A stretch of 64,000 bases of DNA from the NCBI GenBank assembly GCA_913043285.1, contig CAJWML010000016.1:31939-95938 (forward strand). Direction: 5' to 3'. A program made the position numbers and the translations under genes. The notes under the pieces were generated by a model, which did not search any database, had not been told where the DNA came from, and saw only the letters and a list, made by a program, of their open reading frames with translations. This stretch comes from CAKZNE01 sp002695025. Its GTDB lineage: Bacteria > Bacteroidota > Bacteroidia > Flavobacteriales > Schleiferiaceae. Numbering within the stretch: position 1 is the stretch's first letter; each line of letters begins with the position of its first letter. Shown one piece after another: positions 33,386-43,406 of this stretch.

Positions 33386-34186
33386 TTAGACAATGGGATA
33401 ATTGGCGGTGAGCACTTCAACTTTGGTGGGCTTGGATGCCCCACCTTCGGATTTATGTGCCGCTAAGGATTTGGTATAGGTCTGGGTATGCCATCCGTTT
33501 TTCTTCGTGTATCTTTCTAAAAGGTCTGAAGGAAAAGAGGACAGCAGGAATTTTCCTTTGATCTTGGAAAGGGTTTCTAAAAGCTGTTGGTAGTTGCTTT
33601 CGGTGTAGCCACCGTAGTGACCGAGGTTGGTATTTATGTACGGGGGATCAACATAGTGGAAGCTACCTTTTGTATCAAAGCGTTCAATAACCGCACAGGC
33701 ATCGGAACATTCAATGGTGGTCGAAGCGAGCCGTTGGGCAATACGCTCATCAAAGGCGAGCTTTTTATTGATAAAGGATTTGGTTCGCTTGCCGTACTTG
33801 TCAAAACCCCAGGAACCCACCGTACAGGCAAAGCCCATATTGGTTCCGACATAGAAAGCCCAGGCACATTGCAGTGGTGAAAACAGATGTGGCATCCGGT
33901 AGATACTCCAGGCTACGGAATAGGTGGCTCGGGAGAATAGCGTTGCTTCGATCTTTTCTTTTAACGCTTCAAAATCCTGCTTGGCGACTGCAAAGAAGTT
34001 GACCACCATGTGATGGTTATCATTGATGACTTCAGATTCTGAAGGTTCTTTGGCAAAGAATACGGCTCCACCTCCGAAGAAGGATTCCGTGTAGATTTGG
34101 TGGGGTGGAATATTCGGAAGGATATGGCGGAGCATGGTTTGCTTGCCGCCGTAGTAGGTCACCGGGGTTCGGAGCTTGGGCGACAT
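33386..34186 (-). CDS. Adenine-specific DNA methyltransferase (D12/Dam class)
   Basis: The 266-aa protein has the class motifs in order: 'YYGGKQ' (11-16), SAM site 'FFGGGAV' (36-42) and catalytic D-P-P-Y (180-183). It makes N6-methyladenine. No restriction endonuclease gene is adjacent, so it is an orphan methylase, often carried by mobile elements to protect or time their DNA. A start at MSPKLRT fits the first domain. Confidence 0.85.
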   Translation of the reverse strand: MSPKLRTPVTYYGGKQTMLRHILPNIPPHQIYTESFFGGGAVFFAKEPSESEVINDNHHMVVNFFAVAKQDFEALKEKIEATLFSRATYSVAWSIYRMPHLFSPLQCAWAFYVGTNMGFACTVGSWGFDKYGKRTKSFINKKLAFDERIAQRLASTTIECSDACAVIERFDTKGSFHYVDPPYINTNLGHYGGYTESNYQQLLETLSKIKGKFLLSSFPSDLLERYTKKNGWHTQTYTKSLAAHKSEGGASKPTKVEVLTANYPIV

Positions 34187-34296
34187 GGAAACAGGGAGAA
34201 AGAAAGGTTATGGGTGAGTAAGGTTCGACCGGAAAGAACAGATTTCCCCTGGAGTATATCGGTGAAGTGAAAAGAGGTGGTAGAGCCAGGATTTTG

Positions 34297-35475
34297 TTAG
34301 TCCAGCAATTGATCGGGAGGAAGCGTGGTGGCAGAGAAGGCTTTGGAAGGATGACCGTTGATCATCATCTTCAGATAAATATGGTAGTTCGGGAGATTCA
34401 GAAAGTGATCCCGTTTGAAGATGGGATAGAACTCCTTTTCCATGTAACGAGCATCGGCTTGCCCTAAGCGGAAGGTGATGATGGTTCCAACGTTTCCGAG
34501 TACCGCATCACGGATCTGCGGATCAAGCTGTGCGATGTACTGGTGAGCCAGTACCATCCCCACCTTATACTTCCGCAATTCACTGAGCATTTCTATCAGG
34601 GATAGGTTGGTGTAGTTTTGAAATTCGTCTAAGTACACAAAGAAGGGTTGGCGTTCATTCTCTGGAGTATCTGCTCTGCTGAAAGCTGAAGCAGATAGTG
34701 AGGTAAGCAGCAGTGATCCGAGGATGTACGAAGCATCACTTCCCAACATTCCTTTAGACAAGTTCACCAAAAGAATCTTCCGGTTATCCATAATGGATCG
34801 CAGGGATATCTGCTCTTTATTTTCTACTAGGATTCGTTTAACGGAAGGATACGACAGCATCGCTCCGAGTTTGTTGTACAGCGGAACCAGGTCGTTCTTG
34901 CTATAGGTCTTGAATTCTTTCTCCCAAAAGGCTTTGACATCGGAATTGATAATATGAGGGAGACATGACTTGCGGTATTCCTCATCGTGCAGAATCCGCA
35001 ATACATCAGAGAAGGAAGCAGTAGTCTGATCAAGCAGGGTCAAGAGGATATTACGAAGGATATGGCTGAGCTTGACTCCCCAGCTTTGGTTGCCCCATAG
35101 CCGTTGGAAAACTTCCAGGATATTGGAAACGATCAGGGGTCGCTTTTCATATCCTACTTTACGCAGGGGGTTGTAGCCGATAGTGAGGTTAGGATCAGTG
35201 GCGTCCAGGTACACCACATTCTGTTTGCGATGCTCGGGAATCATCCTTAATACTTCTTTAATTAAATCTCCATGTATATCGATCAGGCAGAGGCCGTGAC
35301 CATTTTGTATGTCCTGGGTAAGTTTGGTATGCAGTAAAGTGGTCTTTCCTGTTCCTGTTTTTCCGGTGATATAGAAGTGATACAGGCGATCAGGAAGTAG
35401 GATGCCGAAGCGTTTTCGGATGTTGCGAAAGTTGGTTTGGGCGAAGTAGCAAATGAGATTGTTGAGGGTTGGCAT
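34297..35475 (-). CDS. Second TraG/VirD4-like or HerA-type DNA-pumping ATPase
   Basis: The 392-aa protein has Walker A 'GKTGTGKTT' (38-46) and Walker B 'FFVYLDEFQNY' (278-288), with a HerA/TraM-recognition-type order and the Arg finger region 'LGQADARYMEKEF'. No N-terminal membrane helices. It differs strongly from the coupling ATPase at 18297 and may belong to a second mobilization system acquired separately. Upstream 608 bp hold no clear gene. Confidence 0.8.
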   Translation of the reverse strand: MPTLNNLICYFAQTNFRNIRKRFGILLPDRLYHFYITGKTGTGKTTLLHTKLTQDIQNGHGLCLIDIHGDLIKEVLRMIPEHRKQNVVYLDATDPNLTIGYNPLRKVGYEKRPLIVSNILEVFQRLWGNQSWGVKLSHILRNILLTLLDQTTASFSDVLRILHDEEYRKSCLPHIINSDVKAFWEKEFKTYSKNDLVPLYNKLGAMLSYPSVKRILVENKEQISLRSIMDNRKILLVNLSKGMLGSDASYILGSLLLTSLSASAFSRADTPENERQPFFVYLDEFQNYTNLSLIEMLSELRKYKVGMVLAHQYIAQLDPQIRDAVLGNVGTIITFRLGQADARYMEKEFYPIFKRDHFLNLPNYHIYLKMMINGHPSKAFSATTLPPDQLLD

Positions 35476-36084
35476 AAGCCTAGCTTCGCTCTGTATAGGA
35501 TGGATGGGAAGGCTTAGGATTTTATGATATTAGAACTAGATGTGAAATAATAAAAACAAAAAGTCGGTACGGATAACTCCTTGTTTTTACCGTCTATATT
35601 TCTGGACTATCTTAAGGATTTTGTTTTTGCAAATTTTGATCACCAAAGAGGTGGTGTGCCAATGTCCCGAAATTCAACCAGTCAAGGTGTGGGTAAATCC
35701 TCGGACTATGATAGAAAGACTTCATTACAACTGATTCTCATACTTGATCAGTTATATTTCTATTCATAGTAAATGAGCTGTGGCAGCACCTTACTTTCAA
35801 CTTCAAATGAAAGTGTAAGTAGAAGATGCTATTGTCCTGTCGGGACATATTTAACTCTTCAGCTGTTATCCTGATGCGCGGTTTTCCATTCGGGTTCATT
35901 TCATATTTAGCTCCGGATAGATGGTAAGAATTATTCCTATAACACCTAACAAGAAGCCTAAAAACTCATCTCTCATAGATTTCATTTGCGATTTTGCAAA
36001 TAGTCGGATGTAAGTAAATTAATGTAATATGATGGGAAATTCTATTTAAATAGAACCTATATTTACTTTCAGAATAATTCCAAC
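35476..36084. other. Intergenic region, no gene seen
   Basis: An AT-rich 609-bp stretch separates divergent genes. A 62-codon frame at 35581 shows no protein-like character. Near 35836 GTCCTGTCGGGAC is a short palindrome related to the TCCCGACA iteron of the element end. Confidence 0.5.
36040..36055 (+). promoter_or_regulatory. Palindromic operator candidate
   Basis: TTCTATTTAAATAGAA is a perfect 16-bp palindrome 30 bp ahead of the ATG of the next gene, in the place of a promoter or operator. Confidence 0.4.
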
Positions 36085-37056
36085 ATGGGGAAAATAAGAT
36101 CTAGTTTCCAAAGTTTTATAACGGACAAGGCTATTAAGCCGGTGTTAATTTCTTTTATTCTTCTCACTCTCATCGTGTGTATTTTTTTACTTGGATTTAA
36201 GGAAGAGGCAAAATGGTTATCCTTAAAATACTTTGATAGTAATTTTTATTCTTCATTTACGGCATCATTCATTGAAGATGTTATATTTTTTGGTGTAATT
36301 GGGTTATCCGTATTTATATATTCTGTAAAACGGCCTGAAAATGATCCATTTGAATCACGGATTAAATTCTTGGCAAATTCGCAGAATCTTGATGGAAGTG
36401 CTATCAAATATTTAAGTGATCAGGCCCGAGCTACACTGGCCTATAGTGATGTTACACAAATTAGAATATACTTAAGAAGTTATAACCCAGAGACAAGCTC
36501 AATAACGGTGTCTTGTAGTATTGAAAGTTCCATAAGAAACATGTGTAAAGATGTGGAGTTTGATATGACAGATACAAAATTAAAAATTGATGCGGGAGTT
36601 ATTGTTCATGGAAACTATGGTCTTATTTCCCATGCCTCGATAGCTGACGAAAATGATCCAGACCATAGAAGTATTTTAGTGCATGATAAGATTTATTACT
36701 TAGAAAATAAGAAGTATGAAGATGAATTTAAATACACAATAAGACCCAATGGCAAGGCAATTAGGTCAATCTGTTTCCAGATATATTACAGAATAAATGG
36801 TGATAGAAAAGATGAGGAAAGTTGGTTTTATATAAATGCTGAGAGGTTTACGCAGAATTTCAATGTCGAGGTTGTAAATGAAATGGGAGAGGAGTTAAAT
36901 TTTTGGCTTGATTATGATTTTCCTGACCCTTTAAATAAGAAGAAAATTGAAAAAAAGGAGCAATTGCTACAACAGACACAAAAAATCTGTGACAGTGTTA
37001 CACTAAATAAAAATGATGCTGTAAAATTGTATATTTACAAATCCTTAGAAAAGTGA
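36085..37056 (+). CDS. Membrane protein with cytoplasmic domain, unknown function
   Basis: The 323-aa protein has two transmembrane helices (about 19-36 and 60-80) and a soluble C-terminal domain of about 235 residues with beta-rich sequence, ending in a Lys-rich coiled coil. It lies alone between the second transfer module and the Hachiman pair. AT-rich codon use like the Hachiman genes. A defence-related role is possible only from neighbourhood. Confidence 0.55.
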   Translation: MGKIRSSFQSFITDKAIKPVLISFILLTLIVCIFLLGFKEEAKWLSLKYFDSNFYSSFTASFIEDVIFFGVIGLSVFIYSVKRPENDPFESRIKFLANSQNLDGSAIKYLSDQARATLAYSDVTQIRIYLRSYNPETSSITVSCSIESSIRNMCKDVEFDMTDTKLKIDAGVIVHGNYGLISHASIADENDPDHRSILVHDKIYYLENKKYEDEFKYTIRPNGKAIRSICFQIYYRINGDRKDEESWFYINAERFTQNFNVEVVNEMGEELNFWLDYDFPDPLNKKKIEKKEQLLQQTQKICDSVTLNKNDAVKLYIYKSLEK

Positions 37057-37785
37057 TTTATGCCAGGAGTGACTTAAAGCGTGGGCTTATCTGCATCTTC
37101 TACAGTGTCGTGCCGGAATTTGACATGAGTAGCTTAAGATTAGTAGCCATTGGTAATGACTGATTAGGCCAAATAAGTTACTTAAGAGTTTCTGGCTTAG
37201 TAAAGAACCACCGGTGTATCAAGGCTATTTGGCATCCTATATCTATTTGATCTTATTGGTTTATGCATATCTTACTTTGCATCAGATAAGTTAACCTCTA
37301 AGAAAAGTCATTGTGATCTAGATAGTAATCTTAAAGGGTCGGTTTGCCATTCTCACTGGTCTCAATATTCTTCTCCTAATCCTCAAACCCAAAGCTTGCT
37401 GTTAACTATGTTTCCTTTTGGACTTCTATAGATTTCACAATGTTCCCCACATCCTTGTCGTTGTATTAAGGATTATTTTGGATTCACAACTTAAATCCGT
37501 AAACTCAAAAGTACCTATAATCCTGTTGTTATAATCTTGCTTTGGCACAGGGATATTGAAAATGAAGTATTTTCCTTAGCTAATAATCTTTTTTCTCTAT
37601 GCTCTTTGTATAGCCAACAAATTCTTTGGTCTATCACCAAACATTCTCAACCAAGTATAGTCTTAGATAAACCATCTTAATAATTGGGTTGCTCAAAGTC
37701 ATGGTTCGGATAGCATCCTACGCAAAAATTGTAAAATCAACAAAATACTTGCCTTATATAGATATTACAGCATATATTTAAGCTG
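37057..37785. other. Intergenic region, no gene seen
   Basis: A 729-bp AT-rich stretch downstream of both neighbouring genes. I see no protein-like frame, no tRNA and no clear hairpin; it looks like decayed sequence. Confidence 0.5.
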
Positions 37786-40137
37786 CTACATATACTTCTC
37801 AACCAATGAAGCAAGTTCAGTTTCGCCTATTATTGAGTTATTAAATCGAATTTCATTCTCATCAACTGTCAAAACATATCCTTTGAGCATTTCAGCTTCT
37901 TCAATTGTATAGCCATAACGCATAAGCCAAATCTCAACTTCGTCATTGGTACCATATCTAAAGTAGTTAACCATCTCTTTTGCCCTGGCATCATCTTCAA
38001 TTTGGTAGAATAGATTAAAAGCTGCAATATATACATCTGCCAAAGAGAACGAGATTACCTTATCCAAAAAATCATAAGTATCATAGACCATGAGATCATA
38101 ATTAAAGTTTTTAACCTTCTGATCTCCAAAGCGGGATGGAGGACTTTTTCTTAATTTCGAATCAGGTAACTTATAAGGAATCGCTGAATAGTCAATCTTT
38201 AGTTCATTTAAAGATTCATCTAAAATTTCTTGGGAGATGGAACCAGCACGAAATAGGCGCTTCAGACGCCTTTGCTCCTTTTGTTTTGTTAAATAACCAT
38301 ATCGTAAAGCAAGGAGTTCTCTGAAAGATTTACCCTGAATATGCCAAAGCAAAATGGTGATAGCGGCTGACAAAACAGTTTTTTCACCAGTATATAGCTC
38401 TCGGCCTAAAGAAGCCTCATATATAGCAGCGAGAGACTCTTTCAAGATCTTCTTCTTAGTTCCAGATAAATCTTTATATTCTGAACCGGTCATTATTTGA
38501 CCATCCTTATAAATATTATCCAGAACAACTCTGATCATATTGAGTGTTTGCTCTGTACTTAATCTCTCCACTTTTGACATAGGTAGATTATACTCATCAT
38601 TTAGACTGTCAGCCTTTACTGCATCAATAAATTCAATGATATCATCAGGTATATTCCCATCTGTTTGCTGATCAAGTAAAGATTTTTCTGGTAACCGGGA
38701 GTCGATGTTGATTCGGTCTATAAAGGTTTTAACCCTCCGACCTGAATCCCTTATGATTACATAGCCGTAATCAAAACGGCTTACCGTATTTGTGCTTCTT
38801 CCAGCCCTACCAATGAGATTTTTTAGACCTAAAATTTTATCTTCATCACTTCCTTGTAGTGTCATGTTGTCGATCCAGACGATGTCAAACGGCATATTAA
38901 CACCTTGTATCAAAGTTGATGTGGCAAAACAGATTTTAGCATACCTGGCATTCGTAAATTTTTCTATAAGAAACCGGACATTTAGAGGAACTGATCCATG
39001 ATGAACTACAACCCCTCTTCGCATAAGTGAAACCATTTCTGAGCCTACTTCAGCGGCACCAATAATATCCTCTACTTCATCTATGATTCTAAGAGCCTCA
39101 GGATCTGTAACCCTATCGCATAGGGATATATACTTTTTAAAATTCTCTTCAAAGCTTTTATCATAAATTGAAGATTTCGAAACATAAACTAACAAGCTTC
39201 CTCCATCTTCGAGTTTTTTCTTGACAATATCTTCTGGAAACCGGTAAGTATTTTTTTTGTGATGTGCGTTCTTTATAAAGGGCGAGAAACATTCAAAATT
39301 TTCTGTTTCAGGATCAAATTTGAGATATATTTTACCTACGGTGCTCTGTCTATAAGAAAAAGCAAATGCCTTGTCATGAAAACCATGTTTGATTAGCTGT
39401 GATTCTGGATTTTCCACAAAAGGATGAGCAAAAACTTTCTTTGCTGAAGGGAATGACCTATCAGACCTCCTCACAAAAGCATCAAAGGTTGTCCCTCGAA
39501 CGGGTTCAAGTGTAATCTGAGCCTCATCATATAAGAACAAGGTGATATTGAAATGACTGGAAAGTTTAAAAATTTCTGAAGCTCTCTCTGGTGTGACCAC
39601 GAAAATTCTTCGGTTAGTTTTACTGCGATTAATATCATCAATGAATTGCAAGACCAAAATATCTTTTCGATCTCCAATTAATTCACGAACAGCCAACAAA
39701 TACTCTGCAATCAAAGCTCGAGATGGCACCACGATAATGATGTCACCCTGCTCCTCTTTTATTAATTGTCTGAAAAGGAAAGATTTTCCTGCACTAGTAG
39801 GAGCAGAGAACGAAAAATACCTATTTTCCTTAATCTGTTTTCTAATGCTTGCTTGAACAGGGGTAAATAATTCTCCGGTATCAAGTTTAATAGCCTCAGC
39901 AAAAGTGGAGTATGCTAGGCTAAGAAGATCTTTTGGCTCTTCTATTTTGTAGAATAACCCAAGAAGGTACATGAGTTTTTCTTCTTTCTTACTAAAAGTT
40001 TCTGCATGAAAATACTTTAAATATGCTAATGTTTCTAGATCCTCCTGGTTAATTGGCCCCTCTTCATGTAGCTTATCAAGGATACTAGATAGAAGGGTTT
40101 CAGCAAATATTGAATTTATTATTTCTTCAGGTTTCAT
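37786..40137 (-). CDS. hamB: Hachiman helicase HamB
   Basis: The 783-aa superfamily II helicase has motif I 'APTSAGKS' (112-119), motif Ia/Ib 'VVPSRALIAEY' (137-147), DEAQ box (204-207, so not DEAD), 'FATSTLIQGVNMPFD' (404-418) and motif VI 'LIGRAGRS' (441-448). Downstream helical domains run to the end. Its gene overlaps the preceding nuclease-like gene by 4 bp (ATGA). A helicase directly behind a DUF1837/ExK protein is the known order of the Hachiman anti-phage system, in which HamB senses invading DNA and licenses HamA. Confidence 0.78.
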   Translation of the reverse strand: MKPEEIINSIFAETLLSSILDKLHEEGPINQEDLETLAYLKYFHAETFSKKEEKLMYLLGLFYKIEEPKDLLSLAYSTFAEAIKLDTGELFTPVQASIRKQIKENRYFSFSAPTSAGKSFLFRQLIKEEQGDIIIVVPSRALIAEYLLAVRELIGDRKDILVLQFIDDINRSKTNRRIFVVTPERASEIFKLSSHFNITLFLYDEAQITLEPVRGTTFDAFVRRSDRSFPSAKKVFAHPFVENPESQLIKHGFHDKAFAFSYRQSTVGKIYLKFDPETENFECFSPFIKNAHHKKNTYRFPEDIVKKKLEDGGSLLVYVSKSSIYDKSFEENFKKYISLCDRVTDPEALRIIDEVEDIIGAAEVGSEMVSLMRRGVVVHHGSVPLNVRFLIEKFTNARYAKICFATSTLIQGVNMPFDIVWIDNMTLQGSDEDKILGLKNLIGRAGRSTNTVSRFDYGYVIIRDSGRRVKTFIDRINIDSRLPEKSLLDQQTDGNIPDDIIEFIDAVKADSLNDEYNLPMSKVERLSTEQTLNMIRVVLDNIYKDGQIMTGSEYKDLSGTKKKILKESLAAIYEASLGRELYTGEKTVLSAAITILLWHIQGKSFRELLALRYGYLTKQKEQRRLKRLFRAGSISQEILDESLNELKIDYSAIPYKLPDSKLRKSPPSRFGDQKVKNFNYDLMVYDTYDFLDKVISFSLADVYIAAFNLFYQIEDDARAKEMVNYFRYGTNDEVEIWLMRYGYTIEEAEMLKGYVLTVDENEIRFNNSIIGETELASLVEKYM

Positions 40138-40904
40138 TTTACTTTTACCCCGATGATATATAATTCATCACAAAGTTTTGTTAGCTCCTTAATATCATTG
40201 TTATTCAAAGAGTTATTAAGAATTTCTGAGTGATCCTGCGAGTTTATTGAGAATGAAACCACATATCCTTTTTTGTTATGAAGAACGAGATTGTCAATTG
40301 CAACTTTTGAAACCATGTTTTTCAGATGCACCGAATCACCTCGGTCTTTTTTTTCCCTAGAAAACCGGTGAGTTTGTGCGGCAGCAGAAGTATAAGCATT
40401 CCCATTACTTTGATATTTGGCCTCTCCAAAATTAATCTTGTTACTTGTACTTAAAGTATGGAAATCAAACCCTGGATTTCCCTCTTTACTCTCTTTCCAT
40501 ATTTCTGATATTGGTAAACAAGTATGAGAATGTTTTGACTCTAGGCATTCACCTGAGCTTAATGATACTAGGTATTCACCGAAGTCAGAGGTAACCTTGT
40601 TTTCAGGCAAATTAAATAGTTCGACTAGTTTGTTTATTGTCTTCTCTGCACAGATATTATACGCGTCTTGACTTATATAGTCCAAACTAGATATCCATGA
40701 TGTGTCTGAGATTTTGTTAGTCAAATGCATGGCATATTCATTCACATTTTTTACTTCAATGCAAAATAAATTAACTTCTGCAATCGCCCCATTAGGAAGC
40801 TCATTAGTATTGACTTTTCTAGAGTAAATAATATCCATACTGGTGATTTTTGTAAAAACTAAATTAAGTATATCTAGGAAATGACCATCTTGTAAAGAAA
40901 ACAC
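40134..40904 (-). CDS. hamA: Hachiman nuclease HamA (DUF1837)
   Basis: The 256-aa protein has 'SDFGEYLVSL' (E110) and a PD-(D/E)xK-like pair, D147 in 'NPGFDFHT' and E161-A-K163 in 'FGEAKYQS'. The ExK spacing is that known for HamA nucleases. A tail 'KKGYVVSFSINSQD' follows. HamA is expected to degrade DNA when freed from HamB, ending phage infection by killing or arrest of the cell. Family assignment is from motifs and gene order, not from a search. Confidence 0.75.
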   Translation of the reverse strand: MFSLQDGHFLDILNLVFTKITSMDIIYSRKVNTNELPNGAIAEVNLFCIEVKNVNEYAMHLTNKISDTSWISSLDYISQDAYNICAEKTINKLVELFNLPENKVTSDFGEYLVSLSSGECLESKHSHTCLPISEIWKESKEGNPGFDFHTLSTSNKINFGEAKYQSNGNAYTSAAAQTHRFSREKKDRGDSVHLKNMVSKVAIDNLVLHNKKGYVVSFSINSQDHSEILNNSLNNNDIKELTKLCDELYIIGVKVK

Positions 40905-41004
40905 CTAATCAGGGTGTCTTTTCACTAATAAAATAATTAGTATTTTTTCTATGTATTGTCGATATAACAGAATCCGTTGCCTTAGGTAGAGAGCCGGGAT
41001 CTCT

Positions 41005-41208
41005 CTACCTATCCTTTAGTATACTCTCTTCTTCCTTGATGCGCTTCTCTTCCATATATTCAATAATGAGCGCATAGAAGCTGAGTAGTTTATAGGCTTC
41101 TCGGTTTGCTTCTTCTGTGGTGATCTCTTCGTTGAAGTGTGTAAGCCATAGTTCTCTAAAACGTTGATTATCTTTTTGAGGTAAAGTTGTTGGCAAGTCT
41201 ATTTTCAT
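41005..41208 (-). CDS. Small protein, paralogue of the gene at 43130
   Basis: The 67-aa acidic helical protein contains 'DNQRFRELWLTHFNEE' and 'ANREAYKLLSFYALII', matching the 57-aa protein at 43130 residue for residue over most of its length. The two copies flank the serine recombinase. Function unknown; position suggests an accessory of recombination or regulation. Confidence 0.6.
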   Translation of the reverse strand: MKIDLPTTLPQKDNQRFRELWLTHFNEEITTEEANREAYKLLSFYALIIEYMEEKRIKEEESILKDR

Positions 41209-41369
41209 ACCATCTCATTGTATTCCTGCGTATGTGAAATTGTGAGATTGACAATTTGATTGTGGTGATTCAGATCGAGGTCTTGATGTCGCCTATACTT
41301 TTTATGTATCAAGGTTCTGATAAGGGACTTCCCTGCGCACAGGATGACCTTTTAAGCGTCAATATTGGC

Positions 41370-42989
41370 TTAATCCTCTTGTTTTTCAAGGGAATTTTGT
41401 GGTTCGAGCCTGGCTTTTTCCGCCAGATAAGCACGATGCCCTTCTTTGATAACCAAGAGCGGTTCTACGCTTATAAATTGGGCCTTTTGATCCAATAGGG
41501 TGTGGTTCGAGCCTATTTGCAGCAATACCTTTTTTACTTCTGAAATTACTCCAGAGTCATAGGTTTCCAAAGCATCGCAACCGATCTTGGCATACTCCTG
41601 CATATGCTTTTCCCAATCAATCTCGCCTCTTTGAATTTCAGCAATAAGCGATTCTTTTTCCTGTATTTGCGTTACCATTTCATCTTTAACCGCTTTCAAT
41701 TCCTCGGAACTGATCTCTCCATCGGCACGCATCAGAGTGAGGTTTTTCAGGCGGGTTTCCAGCTTACTCTTTTGATGTCTGAGTGTTTCAAGTTTTTGCT
41801 TCTCCCCTCCTTTTGACCCTTGCTTAAAATTCCTGAGTATTTCAAGTGCCATTGCATGAAAGTCTTCCGGGATAGTGATATCTTGAATTGCTTTGCGATA
41901 TTGTGTCCTTAACTGCTTTTCTGAAACATACCGTTGAGAACACGGCCCTCTCTTTTTAGTACAGCGGTAATACACTTGTTCGAATATTTTAAAGTTACCG
42001 AGAGGCGTATGACACCTAGGGCAATCGTCCCGATGAAGACAAGAAAATTTTCGCTGGCACTTATCGCACCAGGTATGTCTTTTTTGCTCTGGTGTAACGC
42101 TACACCCACATTCACCACATTTCAATATTCCTTTAAATAAAAAGTCGTGGTCACGGGTACGATAAGCGTTGGTACGTCCAGTAAGCATTTTCTGTACCTT
42201 CTTATACTCAGCGAGAGAAACCATAGCCTTATGCTTTCCCTTGTACTCATTCATTACACCATGAGCATCTTTCCAGTTAAAGTAGCCACAGTAAAATTTT
42301 GAGGTGAATATCCTTCGGTAGGTTTTGACAGGTAAGACCTTACCCGTAACTCCCACTAAATGCATTTCATCTCCTTTTTGCTTTATATCTGCTATTGAAT
42401 AATCTCCGGATAATATCAATTTCCATAGTTCTTGTATGGTGTTGAAGTTGTCATCAGGGAGAATCTCCTGAGACAGGCTTTTTCGCTGAGTGTTGTGCCG
42501 GTAGCCAATCGGAAGGCTTCGAGAGGGATACCAACCGCGCTCAGCCTTCATTCGCATCCCCCGCTTGACATCTACGCTGAGGTCTTTGACGTACTGGTTG
42601 GCCATCCCAAACTCCACCTGCATCATCAGTACGTTATCCGAAGGCTTGTAATCCCTTCCGTAACACTGGATGTGCTGGATGGCTCCTTGCTGAAGCATCC
42701 AACTGATTTGTCCTCCGTCTACGGGGTTCCTCGCCAGCCGATTGAGTTTCCAGCAGAGGATTCCATTAGCTTCTCCTTGTTGTATGCGCAGGAGCATATT
42801 GTCAAAAGCCGGTCGCCCAGGTGCTTTAGCAGACCGGGATTCCGTTATGATCTCAACAATATCAAGGTTCAGTTCCGAAGCCAGACGCTGAACCTCCTTT
42901 ACCTGATCAGGTATGGAAGCCATCTGCCGATCTTCAGACTCACTTGACTTACGGGCATAGAGAAAATATCTATGTCCTGTAGTAATCAT
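41370..42989 (-). CDS. Large serine recombinase
   Basis: From MITTGHR (42989) the product is 539 aa: resolvase catalytic domain with Y-x-R-x-S pattern (Y11-A-R13-K-S15), 'CWKLNRLARN', a recombinase domain, then a zinc ribbon with CxxC motifs ('CGECG', 'CDKCQRKFSCLHRDDCPRC') and a coiled coil ('KSKLETRLKNLTLM'). The frame is open 33 codons further up but begins in non-domain sequence. It would integrate, excise or invert DNA between paired att sites. It is a second, unrelated recombinase in the element. Confidence 0.85.
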   Translation of the reverse strand: MITTGHRYFLYARKSSESEDRQMASIPDQVKEVQRLASELNLDIVEIITESRSAKAPGRPAFDNMLLRIQQGEANGILCWKLNRLARNPVDGGQISWMLQQGAIQHIQCYGRDYKPSDNVLMMQVEFGMANQYVKDLSVDVKRGMRMKAERGWYPSRSLPIGYRHNTQRKSLSQEILPDDNFNTIQELWKLILSGDYSIADIKQKGDEMHLVGVTGKVLPVKTYRRIFTSKFYCGYFNWKDAHGVMNEYKGKHKAMVSLAEYKKVQKMLTGRTNAYRTRDHDFLFKGILKCGECGCSVTPEQKRHTWCDKCQRKFSCLHRDDCPRCHTPLGNFKIFEQVYYRCTKKRGPCSQRYVSEKQLRTQYRKAIQDITIPEDFHAMALEILRNFKQGSKGGEKQKLETLRHQKSKLETRLKNLTLMRADGEISSEELKAVKDEMVTQIQEKESLIAEIQRGEIDWEKHMQEYAKIGCDALETYDSGVISEVKKVLLQIGSNHTLLDQKAQFISVEPLLVIKEGHRAYLAEKARLEPQNSLEKQED

Positions 42990-43129
42990 AATGTAAACCG
43001 AAAAGGACAAGGAACGTATGGATTGAGGTGGTTGCCAAAATCTAGTTCCTTGCCCTTTTCGAGGCTCAATCCATATGTAATTTGGCAACCGTCATAAGGA
43101 TAGCACAATTGTTTAAAGAGCACCATATC

Positions 43130-43303
43130 TTATCTGCGTTTTGATTCCTTATGTCCGATGACCACTGCATAAAAAGAAAGAAGCCGGTACGCCTTCCGGT
43201 TGGCTTCATCGACCGTTAGTTCTTCATTGAAATGCTTTAAATACAATTCACGGAATCTTTGGTTATCAGCATCGGATAAAGTGGTTGGCACAGGAATTTT
43301 CAT
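43130..43303 (-). CDS. Small protein (57 aa), paralogue of the gene at 41005
   Basis: Read from the ATG at 43303: MKIPVPTTLSDADNQRFREL, then 'KHFNEELTVDEANRKAYRLL' and a basic end KESKRR. It shares 'TTL', 'DNQRFREL', 'HFNEE', 'EANR' and 'LLSFYA' with the 67-aa copy. Too short for most gene finders. Confidence 0.6.
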   Translation of the reverse strand: MKIPVPTTLSDADNQRFRELYLKHFNEELTVDEANRKAYRLLSFYAVVIGHKESKRR

Positions 43304-43406
43304 ATCCTAAACCTTAGCTGATATCATTTTCTGCAGGTAGACCAAGCATTTTGTAAGCAATATCCTGAGCCTACCGTGTAATTCTACTCCACGCTATTCT
43401 ACAGTT

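Noticed and set aside
35581..35769. 62-codon plus-strand frame in the 35.5-kb gap
   Set aside because: No protein-like pattern or ribosome site.
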